From contig JAOUOQ010000033.1 of the NCBI GenBank assembly GCA_029880275.1, positions 1 through 12,835 on the forward strand: a stretch of DNA of 12,835 bases, given 5' to 3'. Made by a program: the position numbers and the translations under genes. Position 1 is the first letter of the stretch. Every line of letters begins with the position of its first letter. The DNA is from Candidatus Aminicenantota bacterium. GTDB taxonomy: Bacteria > Acidobacteriota > B3-B38 > Guanabaribacteriales > B3-B38. Below, in pieces: positions 6,130 to 12,835 of the stretch. The notes under the pieces were generated by a model that saw nothing but the letters and a program-made list of their open reading frames with translations, had not been told where the DNA came from and searched no databases.

Positions 6130-8136
6130 ATGAAAAAAGCATTCTTGGTTCTTTTATTAGCTCTATGTGTAATGGCGACCGTCCTCCGGGGAGAGGATGA
6201 GAAGAAGCTCACCATTGAAGATGTCCTCCGCTTTGAGGTCCCCGGTTCCGTGGCTATCTCTCCCGATGGCAGCAAAGTCGCCTTCGTCATCGGGGAGCCG
6301 GACTTCAAAGAGAGCGTGTTCCGAAGCCATATATGGCTGACCGATATAGAAGGAGGGATTACCAGGCAGTTCACCTACAGTCAGAAGAGTGAGCGCAGCC
6401 CTCGGTGGTCGCCCGATGGCTCCTATCTCGCCTTTACCTCCACCCGGGAGGAGAAGCCCCAGATATTCCTGATTCCGGTGGACGGTGGTGAGGGTGTCAG
6501 GCTGACCGAGGCGGAGGGAGGGATTATGAACTTCCGTTGGATGCCCGATGGGAAAGAGATAATCTACCTAACCAAGGAACAACCTTCGGAGGAGAAGAAG
6601 AAGGAGAAGGAGAGGAAGAAAAAGGAGAAGTTCGACTCCTATGTGGTGGGGGAAGAGAAATACCGAAACCAGCTGTGGAAGGTCAACATTGAAAGTAAAA
6701 AAACGACGAAAATCTTCGATGGGGATTACGGGCTCTCAGAGTTTGAGGTCTCCCCTGACGGGAAGAGGGTAGCGTATGTAACCAACTACACCGGAGACCC
6801 CAACGATGGGAAGAAGAGGGACATCTGGATTCTTAACCTTGAAAACGGCGAGACAGACCAGTTGACCGACTTTCCGGGAGCAGAGGGTGATGTGAGCTGG
6901 TCCCCCGACGGGAGGCAGCTCTGTTATCAGAAGGGAATCGACCCTGAGTTCTCGCCTTCGGAGACCGACCTCTACCTTATCCCCGCCTACGGGGGAAGCC
7001 CGAGGAACCTCACCACCAAGCTGGACCTCTCGGTCGGCAGTTACCGATGGTTTCCTGACGGGGAGCAGCTTATCCTCTCGTGCTCCCAGGGAGTATACAG
7101 CCATCTCTACACCCTCGCCCTCAGAAATGATAAGTTAAAGCCCCTGACTGAAGGGGATAAATCCTACTCTCAGTTTGACCTCTCCCGGGACGGGAGGCGG
7201 CTGGTCTACCTCCTTGAGGACTCTCTCTCCTTCCCCCAGCTGTGGACCGCCACCCCGGACAACAAGAATCCCAAACCGATTACCGAGCTCAACAAAAATT
7301 TCCAGGAGTTTGCTATCGCCCCTCAGGAGGTGATCAGGTGGAAGAGCACCGATGGATGGACCATAGAGGGAATATTGGTTAAGCCCCTGGGGTATCAAGA
7401 AGGGCAGAGATACCCGCTTATTGTGATGGTGCATGGGGGGCCTGCTGGCAGAATGGTGAACACCCTCACCGGCAGCAGCAATGCCCAGCTCTTCGCCGCC
7501 CAGGGCTATGCGGTTTTCCTTCCCAACTTCCGTGGAAGCTCGGGATACGACAACAGGTTCGTGACCGCCAACATAAAGGACATCGGAGGAGGGGATTACC
7601 GAGACATCATGAGCGGAGTGGATTACCTGATAGAAAGGGGGATTGCCGACCCCGACCGGCTGGGGGTGATGGGAGGGAGCTACGGCGGGTATATGACCAA
7701 CTGGATAATCAGCCAGACCAACCGCTTCAAGGCGGCTGTCTCCATGTATGGGATCTTCAACCTTATCACCGACTTCAGCAATTCCAATATCCCCTACTGG
7801 GAGCGGCAGTATCTGGGGGACTACTACTGGGAGAAGGTAGACCTCTATATGGAGCGCTCAGCGTTCAGCTATGTGAGGAACATCCGCACGCCGGTGCTCA
7901 TAATGCACGGGGACGCCGACTCCAACACTTTTATCAGCAACTCCGTGGAGATGTACACCGCCCTCAAGCTTCTCAAAGCTACCCATGAGTTTGTCCGCTA
8001 TCCAAGGGAGGGTCATGGAATATCCAGGGAGCCCAATCACATTCGGAACCGATTCCAGCGTCAGCTAAGGTGGTTTAACAAATATATTCTGGGTGAGGAA
8101 GAACCTCAAAAGAAGGAGATGGAAGAAAAAAAGTGA
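6130..8136 (+). CDS. Secreted S9 family serine peptidase (prolyl oligopeptidase / acylaminoacyl-peptidase type), paralogue 2
   Basis: A 668-residue exported peptidase. Residues 1-21 are a Sec signal peptide. About 27-395 form a WD40-like/TolB-type propeller with SPDG or MPDG motifs (44, 94, 138, 208, 258). About 400-652 form the alpha/beta-hydrolase domain. The catalytic triad is Ser517 in GGSYGGYM, Asp597 in HGDADSNTF and His629 in YPREGHGISREP, and the conserved HGGP is intact at 435-438, unlike in the paralogue at 504-2576. A lysine/glutamate-rich insert (about 154-167) sits at the same place in both proteins. The C-terminus ends soon after WFNKYILG with a charged tail. The ATG is preceded by AAAGGGGGT six bases upstream. 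The gene faces the cupin gene with only 16 bp between the stops. Family and secretion are secure; natural substrates are unknown. Confidence 0.95.
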   Translation: MKKAFLVLLLALCVMATVLRGEDEKKLTIEDVLRFEVPGSVAISPDGSKVAFVIGEPDFKESVFRSHIWLTDIEGGITRQFTYSQKSERSPRWSPDGSYLAFTSTREEKPQIFLIPVDGGEGVRLTEAEGGIMNFRWMPDGKEIIYLTKEQPSEEKKKEKERKKKEKFDSYVVGEEKYRNQLWKVNIESKKTTKIFDGDYGLSEFEVSPDGKRVAYVTNYTGDPNDGKKRDIWILNLENGETDQLTDFPGAEGDVSWSPDGRQLCYQKGIDPEFSPSETDLYLIPAYGGSPRNLTTKLDLSVGSYRWFPDGEQLILSCSQGVYSHLYTLALRNDKLKPLTEGDKSYSQFDLSRDGRRLVYLLEDSLSFPQLWTATPDNKNPKPITELNKNFQEFAIAPQEVIRWKSTDGWTIEGILVKPLGYQEGQRYPLIVMVHGGPAGRMVNTLTGSSNAQLFAAQGYAVFLPNFRGSSGYDNRFVTANIKDIGGGDYRDIMSGVDYLIERGIADPDRLGVMGGSYGGYMTNWIISQTNRFKAAVSMYGIFNLITDFSNSNIPYWERQYLGDYYWEKVDLYMERSAFSYVRNIRTPVLIMHGDADSNTFISNSVEMYTALKLLKATHEFVRYPREGHGISREPNHIRNRFQRQLRWFNKYILGEEEPQKKEMEEKK

Positions 8137-8152
8137 ATTAAGGAGGGTCTGA

Positions 8153-8509
8153 TTATTTATCCTCCCGACCGTAATCGTCCTCAAGACGGACGACATCGGT
8201 CAGGTGGGGAGTGGAAACCTCTAATATACGACACTCCTTAAGCGCTTTCATCCTGTGTTTGGTGCCCGGTGGGATATGGCAGCAACTGCCGGGGGTTATC
8301 TCCATGCAGACCATCTTCCCCCCATCTTCCATCTCGAGCTCCAGCAAGCCTTTGAGGAGGTAGATGGTCTCATCCTTTAGCCGGTGATATTGGAGGCTTA
8401 ACCGATGCCCGGCTTGGAGGTGGAGGATTTTGCCCACATAAGAATCGGTGTGGGCATAGAGCAGCTCATAGCCCCAGGGCTTATCAAACTTGGTGGGCAA
8501 TCTCTTCAT
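8153..8509 (-). CDS. Small cupin, mannose-6-phosphate isomerase type II C-terminal-like
   Basis: A single-domain cupin of about 118 residues. Its sequence matches the C-terminal domain of type II phosphomannose isomerase / mannose-1-phosphate guanylyltransferase: KPWGYE near the start, SLQYHRLKDE for the first metal-binding motif, IPPGTKHR for the second and VVRLEDDYGR at the end. Free-standing forms may isomerise or bind sugar phosphates. The first metal motif has only one clear histidine (QYHR, where many relatives have more), so catalytic activity is uncertain. I chose ATG 8509 over GTG 8518 because AGGTGA (8515-8520) is spaced five bases from the ATG, while the GTG lies inside that site. 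It follows ptsI by 27 bp and is probably the last gene of the PTS operon. Confidence 0.8.
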   Translation of the reverse strand: MKRLPTKFDKPWGYELLYAHTDSYVGKILHLQAGHRLSLQYHRLKDETIYLLKGLLELEMEDGGKMVCMEITPGSCCHIPPGTKHRMKALKECRILEVSTPHLTDVVRLEDDYGREDK

Positions 8510-8514
8510 GTCCT

Positions 8515-8520
8515 TCACCT
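8515..8520 (-). promoter_or_regulatory. Ribosome binding site that decides the cupin start
   Basis: AGGTGA on the minus strand, five bases before ATG 8509. The in-frame GTG at 8518 overlaps this site and has no purine-rich site of its own. Confidence 0.55.
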
Positions 8521-8536
8521 AAAAGAAAGGGTTGGA

Positions 8537-10291
8537 TTACAGGTATCCTTCCGGGAACATCCTGCTTAACCTTTCAAGGAGATATTCCTCCACCTGGCGG
8601 GCGGTGGTCAACCTCATAATCCCCCTCACCATCCTCCTTGTTTCCTCCACGCTCAAAGAGCGGATAAGCCGCTTGATAAGGGGGATGGAGTAAGGATTCA
8701 TACTCAACTCATCCAGCCCAAGCCCTAATAAGATTATAAGAGCGGCCGGGTCGCCAGCCATCTCACCGCATAAAGAGACCGGGATTTGGTGCTTCTTCGC
8801 CGAATCTACGATGAACTTAAGCGAGCGTATAATTGCCGGGTGGAGCGGCTCGTAGAGGTAACTCACATTCACATTAGACCTGTCCACCGCGATGAGGTAT
8901 TGAATGAGGTCGTTGGTGCCGATGCTGAAGAAGTCGACTTCCTTAGCCAGCAAATCGGCAATCAGAGCAGCCGAGGGTATCTCTATCAGCACCCCAATAG
9001 GGATTCTTGGATTGAAATGGATGTGCTCACTGTGAAGCTCTTCCTTGACCTCCTCCAGAATGAGCTTAGCCTGGTGAATTTCTTCGATACCGGAGATCAT
9101 GGGGAGGATTATCCTCAGGTTGCCATAGGCGCTGGCCCGCAGCAGTGCCCGCAGCTGGGTCTTGAAGACCTCTTTCCGCTTGAAGCAGAACCGTATAGCG
9201 CGCAACCCCAGAAAGGGGTTAGCCTCATGGCTCACTCCTGGCAAATTATTCATCTTATCCCCGCCTAAATCGAGGGTTCTGATGGTAGCCGGGTAAGGAG
9301 TCAGCTTCTCCGCCAGTTCCCTGTAAAGGAGGAAGATCTCCTCCTCCGAAGGAAGGGAGAAGGAGGGTCTGAGGTAGAGAAACTCGGAGCGGAAGAGCCC
9401 TATCCCCTCTGCTGCATGCTGGAGGGCTGAATCTATCTCCTCGGGGAGCTCTATATTAGCCATCAGAGCAATCCTCTTCCCGTCCAGGGTAACTGCCGGC
9501 AACTCCTTTGTTTTAAGGAGCTCTACTTCATGCTCCTGGTATCTTCTTTTTTTGCTTTCGTATTCCTGAATGAGGGTAAGGTTGGGATTGACAATTACCA
9601 CTCCCTCATTCCCATCGATTAACAGAAGGTCCCCCTCCTTCACCCGAGAGGTTACATCGGATAGACCGATTACTGCGGGTATCTTCAGGGAACGAGCCAA
9701 GATACCGGTGTGAGAGGTGCGACCACCTGCATCGGTAACAAACCCCCGCAGGAGCTTCTTATCCATCTGAGCCAGCTCTGAGGGGGAGATGTTGGGAGCA
9801 ATCAGAATTCCCTCTTCCGAGAGATTGGCGGCATTAAGGGTAGGATTAAGGGAGAGGTTTGATTGGATGCGCTGCCACACATCCTCCACATCAATTCCTC
9901 GGTCCTGCATATATTCATCATTAAATTGGGCGAACAAGCTGATCAGCCGGTCGCGCACTTCTTTCAGCGCCCATTCCACATTGATACGCTGCTCCTTCAC
10001 CAGATTGCGGATGGCGTTTATCAGAACTTCGTCCTCCAGCATCAGGATGTGAGCATCAAAGATGCGGGCGAAATCCTTTCCTGCCTCTTTGCTCACTTTA
10101 TTCTTCAAGCTGACCAGTTGCTGCTTGGATTTTTTAATAGCCTTCTCTAACCTCTGCAGCTCTCGAGTCACCTCATCATCGGCTATGGTTCGGTGTCCAA
10201 GGACTGCTCCTTCCACCTTAAAGATGAGCGCTTTACCTATGGCTATACCGGGTGATACGCCTACACCCCTTAACATCTGCTCCCTGTTCAT
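8537..10291 (-). CDS. ptsI: PTS enzyme I (phosphoenolpyruvate-protein phosphotransferase)
   Basis: Cytoplasmic enzyme that takes phosphate from phosphoenolpyruvate and passes it to HPr. At 584 residues it has the normal length for the family. The order is the N-terminal domain with VSPGIAIGKA, the HPr-binding helical part (about 35-150), the swivelling phosphohistidine domain with His194 in GGRTSHTGILARS, and the C-terminal PEP-binding barrel with GLFRSEFLYL, FFSIGTNDLIQY and the catalytic Cys508 in SLCGEMAGD. All key residues are present. The start may be the ATG at 10291, six bases after the HPr stop, or the ATG five codons later (10276). The later ATG has AGGGAG upstream and would place the active histidine at 189, as in E. 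coli. HPr, EIIA, RapZ and HprK lie upstream on the same strand, which points to a regulatory PTS. Confidence 0.97.
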   Translation of the reverse strand: MNREQMLRGVGVSPGIAIGKALIFKVEGAVLGHRTIADDEVTRELQRLEKAIKKSKQQLVSLKNKVSKEAGKDFARIFDAHILMLEDEVLINAIRNLVKEQRINVEWALKEVRDRLISLFAQFNDEYMQDRGIDVEDVWQRIQSNLSLNPTLNAANLSEEGILIAPNISPSELAQMDKKLLRGFVTDAGGRTSHTGILARSLKIPAVIGLSDVTSRVKEGDLLLIDGNEGVVIVNPNLTLIQEYESKKRRYQEHEVELLKTKELPAVTLDGKRIALMANIELPEEIDSALQHAAEGIGLFRSEFLYLRPSFSLPSEEEIFLLYRELAEKLTPYPATIRTLDLGGDKMNNLPGVSHEANPFLGLRAIRFCFKRKEVFKTQLRALLRASAYGNLRIILPMISGIEEIHQAKLILEEVKEELHSEHIHFNPRIPIGVLIEIPSAALIADLLAKEVDFFSIGTNDLIQYLIAVDRSNVNVSYLYEPLHPAIIRSLKFIVDSAKKHQIPVSLCGEMAGDPAALIILLGLGLDELSMNPYSIPLIKRLIRSLSVEETRRMVRGIMRLTTARQVEEYLLERLSRMFPEGYL

Positions 10292-10297
10292 TCTTTT

Positions 10298-10567
10298 TTA
10301 ACCAGTTTCTTTGAAGTCTCGCTCCACAAGCTTGCTTAGTGCGGCTATAGCCTTCTGCTCGTCCTCCCCCTCAGCGGTGAGGGTGAGAGCGGTGCCGCAG
10401 GTTGCTGCAAGCAGGAGCACTCCCATAATACTCTTGCCATCCACGGTCAGAGTATCTCTGCTGACCCGAATGGCAGATGCGAACCTATTAGCCAGGTTGA
10501 CGAATTTGGCAGCCGCGCGGGCATGCAATCCGAGTTCGTTTCGGATAACGACCTCTTTGGAAACCAT
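10298..10567 (-). CDS. ptsH: HPr phosphocarrier protein
   Basis: Cytoplasmic phosphocarrier that accepts phosphate from enzyme I and donates it to EIIA. The active-site motif GLHARAAAKF and the regulatory serine motif GKSIMGVLLLAA are both visible. From the ATG at 10567 these are His15 and Ser46, the canonical numbers, and the length is 89 residues. A GTG two codons upstream (10573) is possible, but AGGTGG lies across it and serves the ATG, if closely spaced. Where many HPr proteins have proline after HAR, this one has alanine. Ser46 together with hprK in the same cluster indicates control by HPr kinase/phosphorylase. The gene starts 14 bp after the EIIA stop and ends six bases before ptsI, so co-translation is likely. 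Confidence 0.95.
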   Translation of the reverse strand: MVSKEVVIRNELGLHARAAAKFVNLANRFASAIRVSRDTLTVDGKSIMGVLLLAATCGTALTLTAEGEDEQKAIAALSKLVERDFKETG

Positions 10568-10581
10568 AACCACCTATTATA

Positions 10582-10998
10582 TCATCGAGGCTTGGAACGA
10601 GAGGACAACACATCGCTGGCTACATAAACGCACTGCTGCCCTCTCTCCTGCACCTTGCGCGCAATCTCGACGAGCCCCATATTCTCCTTCTGGAGGCTGA
10701 ACAGCTTTATGAGCATGGGAAGGTTGACACCGGTGACAACCTCCACCTGGTTTTCTTTCAGAAAGGGGAGGCTGATATTGGTGGGGGTTCCACCGAACAT
10801 ATCGGTCAATATTATAACCCCTCGACCGGTGTCCACCTTTTTGATACCCTCAGAGAGCTTCTGACGGGCTTCGGCTACATTGTCGTTCCAGCCGATAGAT
10901 ATGGTAGCAATGTTTCCCATCTTCCCCACAATCATCTCAGCAGCGTTGACCAGCTCTTTTGCCAGTTGACCGTGGGTAACCACCAGTACGCCGACCAT
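10582..10998 (-). CDS. PTS system mannose-type EIIA domain protein
   Basis: A free-standing 138-residue EIIA of the mannose/sorbose family, cytoplasmic, phosphorylated by HPr. The start MVGVLVVTHGQLAKEL carries the active-site His9. The motif TDMFGGTPTN (Asp66 onward) is the conserved second loop. It covers only the IIA domain; the IIB domain fused to it in ManX is absent, and no IIB, IIC or IID gene is in the window. It may therefore act as a phosphorylation sensor and not in transport. The ATG has AAGGAGAG six bases upstream. A 66-bp gap separates it from rapZ, with a small hairpin (11021-11036). Confidence 0.93.
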   Translation of the reverse strand: MVGVLVVTHGQLAKELVNAAEMIVGKMGNIATISIGWNDNVAEARQKLSEGIKKVDTGRGVIILTDMFGGTPTNISLPFLKENQVEVVTGVNLPMLIKLFSLQKENMGLVEIARKVQERGQQCVYVASDVLSSRSKPR

Positions 10999-11020
10999 CC
11001 CTTTCTCTCCTTAAGAGCTT

Positions 11021-11036
11021 TGCCCTCCATCGGGCA
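11021..11036 (-). other. Small intercistronic hairpin between rapZ and the EIIA gene
   Basis: TGCCC and GGGCA form a five-pair stem around a six-base loop, eight bases before the EIIA ribosome binding site. No T run follows, so it is not a terminator. It could affect mRNA processing or translation, or be chance. Confidence 0.2.
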
Positions 11037-11064
11037 GATAAGGCTATTTCTTCAAAGGCAACCT

Positions 11065-11925
11065 TTATTCCTTATCGATATCCCGGTGAACCAGCTTTAC
11101 CTTATAATTATTTTTACTCAGAATATCTTTTATCTTATTTGCCACAACCACAGAACGATGGCGACCCCCTGTGCACCCGATGGAGATGGTTAAATAGGTC
11201 TTTCCCTCCTCAATGTAGTGTGGGATGAGGAATGTCAGCAGGTCTTCGACCTTGGTTATAAACTCCTTGTAGTGCGAATTAGAGGTGACAAACTCCTCCA
11301 CCCGTTTATGGAGCCCGTTTTTATCCCGTAGCTTCTCGGTAAAATAGGGATTGGGCAAGAATCGGATATCAAACATCAGATCGGAATCATAAGGTATACC
11401 ATATTTATAACCGAAACTGACAATCGACAAAAGGATAGATTTCCTCCTATCTCCCTCAATGTGGTCGATGATGAAGTTCTTCAGTTCGTGTACAGTTAGC
11501 TTTGAGGTATCAATTTTCAGGTCGGCATGCTGCCGCACTCCTTGCAGTATCTTCCTTTCCCGCTGAATGCCTGCGATGATGTTGTTGTCGGGGCACAGGG
11601 GATGAGGGCGTCGGGATTCGCTGTAACGCCGAATCAAAGCCTCGTCCGAAGCCTCCAGAAAGATGAGCTTCACCTTATAAGACCTCTTCAGCTCTTCATA
11701 CACATGGTCGAAATCCCCCAGAAAATCCCTTTCCCTTATATCAATGACTAATGCAATCTTGGAGATCTCCTCGGTGGTTTTGGAGCACAGGTCGATGAAG
11801 GTGGGAATCAACTTTACGGGCAGGTTATCAACGCAATAATACCCCAGGTCTTCAAAGCAGCGGCTGGTAAGGGTCTTGCCAGAACCCGATAGCCCTGTGA
11901 TGATCACTAATTGAAAATCATTCAC
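11065..11925 (-). CDS. rapZ: RapZ/YvcJ family nucleotide-binding protein (RNase adapter)
   Basis: A 286-residue cytoplasmic P-loop protein. In E. coli, RapZ binds glucosamine-6-phosphate and guides RNase E to the GlmZ RNA; in Bacillus the homologue YvcJ binds nucleotides. The Walker A motif is GLSGSGKT (11-18), the Walker-B-like segment is VIDIRERDF, and SESRRPHPL is the conserved central motif. The C-terminal sensor/RNA-binding domain has GCTGGRHRSV (from residue 250), which matches the sugar-phosphate pocket of RapZ. Length is normal. The start is GTG and shares one base with the hprK stop (TAGTG), so the two genes are translationally coupled. The hprK-rapZ-PTS arrangement supports a shared regulatory circuit. 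Function by RNA binding cannot be assumed outside enterics. Confidence 0.95.
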   Translation of the reverse strand: MNDFQLVIITGLSGSGKTLTSRCFEDLGYYCVDNLPVKLIPTFIDLCSKTTEEISKIALVIDIRERDFLGDFDHVYEELKRSYKVKLIFLEASDEALIRRYSESRRPHPLCPDNNIIAGIQRERKILQGVRQHADLKIDTSKLTVHELKNFIIDHIEGDRRKSILLSIVSFGYKYGIPYDSDLMFDIRFLPNPYFTEKLRDKNGLHKRVEEFVTSNSHYKEFITKVEDLLTFLIPHYIEEGKTYLTISIGCTGGRHRSVVVANKIKDILSKNNYKVKLVHRDIDKE

Positions 11926-12835
11926 TACTGCTCACCATCGTCAGCGCGGAAGCCCTCGGTAAGGGGATTAATCCTCACCTTTTTATCATACCTGTCCACG
12001 AAATCCCGCGCCGCATGATAACCCTTTAACTTCAATAGATGATTGCGGGCGGCTACCTCGATGAGGATGGAAATGTTTCTACCGGGGGCAACAGGCATCC
12101 GTATCAGAGGAACATTAATCCCCAGGATCTCGTACTGCATCTCATCGATGCCCAGACGGTCGTACTTCTGCGCCTCATCCCACTGCTCCAGCGACACCAC
12201 CAGGTCCACTATCTTCTCATGGCGAATAGAGGCTACCCCGAAGAGGTCTTTAATACTTATGAGACCCAAGCCCCTCAGCTCCATTTGGTGACGAATGAGC
12301 TCTGGTCCGCTCCCCATAAGGATATTCCCTATCCGTCTCTTTATCTCAATCATATCATCAGCAACCAGGCGATGCCCGCGAACGATCAGGTCGAGAGCGC
12401 ACTCGCTCTTCCCGATGCCGCTCTCCCCGATAATCAAAACCCCTACCCCATACACATCCATCAGGTCTCCATGGAGATTGGTACGGGGGGCTAAGCGATT
12501 ATCGAGGAAATCGGTCACCTTGTCAATACATACCGAGCTCACCAAAGGGGTCTGCAGGAGGGTTATGTCAAAGCGGTTTGCCTGCTCAACCAGCTCGCTG
12601 GGGGGCTCCAACTCCTTGGTTACAATAAAACAGGCCAAGCCATATGAGCAAATCTTATGCAGCGCCCGAGACCTCTCGGAGGGGCTCAGCTTCTCCAGAT
12701 AGTGTATCTCGCTCGCTCCCAGTATCTGGATTCTGCCACTGCGCAGATACTCAATATCACCCAGAAGGGCTAAACCGGGCTTCTGAATGCGGGGGACGGT
12801 GATCTCCCTTTTAAGCCCCCTTTTCCCCGCAATCA
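11925..12835 (-). CDS. hprK: HPr kinase/phosphorylase, 5' end cut by the window edge
   Basis: Bifunctional enzyme that phosphorylates HPr at Ser46 with ATP or pyrophosphate and removes that phosphate. About 302 residues are visible; the frame is open to the right edge, and I estimate about 15-20 residues are missing. The visible N-terminal domain has RPGLAL-like KPGLALLGDIEY and RIQILGASEIHYLEKLSPSER, which fits full-length relatives of about 310-320 residues. A TTG at 12638 is an internal codon and not the start. The C-terminal kinase domain has the catalytic-loop histidine in NLHGDLMDVYGVG, Walker A GESGIGKS, VADD, the signature LRGLGLISIKDLFG, and PVAPGRNISILIEVAARN. The stop overlaps the rapZ GTG by one base. 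The gene heads the PTS operon in this window; its promoter lies outside. Confidence 0.96.
   Translation of the reverse strand, partial: IAGKRGLKREITVPRIQKPGLALLGDIEYLRSGRIQILGASEIHYLEKLSPSERSRALHKICSYGLACFIVTKELEPPSELVEQANRFDITLLQTPLVSSVCIDKVTDFLDNRLAPRTNLHGDLMDVYGVGVLIIGESGIGKSECALDLIVRGHRLVADDMIEIKRRIGNILMGSGPELIRHQMELRGLGLISIKDLFGVASIRHEKIVDLVVSLEQWDEAQKYDRLGIDEMQYEILGINVPLIRMPVAPGRNISILIEVAARNHLLKLKGYHAARDFVDRYDKKVRINPLTEGFRADDGEQ

Noticed and set aside
6113..6133. Six-codon open frame whose stop overlaps the ATG of the second S9 gene
   Set aside because: No ribosome binding site upstream; likely chance from the purine-rich ribosome binding region of the S9 gene.
8142..8165. GGAGG/CCTCC inverted repeat between the convergent S9 and cupin genes
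   Set aside because: The stem is five pairs with a 14-base loop and no T run, too weak to call a bidirectional terminator.
8786..9268. 160-codon plus-strand open frame
   Set aside because: Antisense to the conserved C-terminal half of ptsI; coding signal clearly belongs to ptsI.
12039..12494. 151-codon plus-strand open frame
   Set aside because: Antisense to the hprK kinase domain; shadow frame.
1..12835. CRISPR arrays, tRNA, rRNA, insertion sequences and att sites
   Set aside because: I looked for short regular repeats with spacers, tRNA-like cloverleafs, transposase genes and terminal inverted repeats and saw none. The only tandem repeats are coding repeats of the propeller gene.

Overview
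The window looks like chromosomal DNA of an uncultivated, probably Gram-negative bacterium of moderate GC. The evidence is a family of secreted S9 peptidases with Sec signal peptides, a secreted beta-propeller protein, strong AAGGAGG-type ribosome binding sites and one consensus sigma-70 promoter. A compact hprK-rapZ-EIIA(Man)-ptsH-ptsI cluster of this kind is known from deltaproteobacteria-like lineages and several candidate phyla. I cannot place the organism at phylum level from sequence alone. I see no CRISPR array, no tRNA or rRNA, and no intact mobile element.

Region 1 (1-6129) is built of secreted-protein genes with long AT-rich spacers. From left to right it holds a 68-residue Fis-type helix-turn-helix protein (minus), a secreted S9 peptidase (minus) whose 3' end runs into a rho-independent terminator, a 570-bp spacer with a weak terminator and a decayed out-of-frame repeat fragment, and a secreted 818-residue protein (minus) with seven FG-GAP blades followed by five and a half repeats of a second type. 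A consensus promoter drives the last gene. A 525-bp divergent spacer follows.

Region 2 (6130-8136, plus) is a second secreted S9 peptidase. It is a clear paralogue of the first, with the same propeller-plus-hydrolase layout and the same lysine/glutamate-rich insert. The two peptidases flank the propeller protein and probably act outside the cytoplasm on peptides.

Region 3 (8153-12835, minus) is one tightly packed operon: hprK (5' end cut by the window edge), rapZ, a mannose-type EIIA, HPr, enzyme I and a small cupin of the mannose-6-phosphate isomerase type II C-terminal kind. No EIIB, EIIC or EIID is present. The set therefore reads as a regulatory phosphotransferase chain: EI passes phosphate to HPr His15 and on to the EIIA, while HprK acts on HPr Ser46. 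RapZ and the cupin add likely links to amino-sugar sensing and sugar-phosphate metabolism. HprK is longer than its first ATG/GTG/TTG-style start suggests: its frame is open to the window edge and carries recognisable N-terminal HprK sequence.

Most remaining open frames are shadows of these genes. The points most worth a second look are the terminator hairpin inside the coding end of the first S9 peptidase, its altered HGGP motif, the out-of-frame repeat relic beside the propeller gene, and the cupin riding at the end of the PTS operon.
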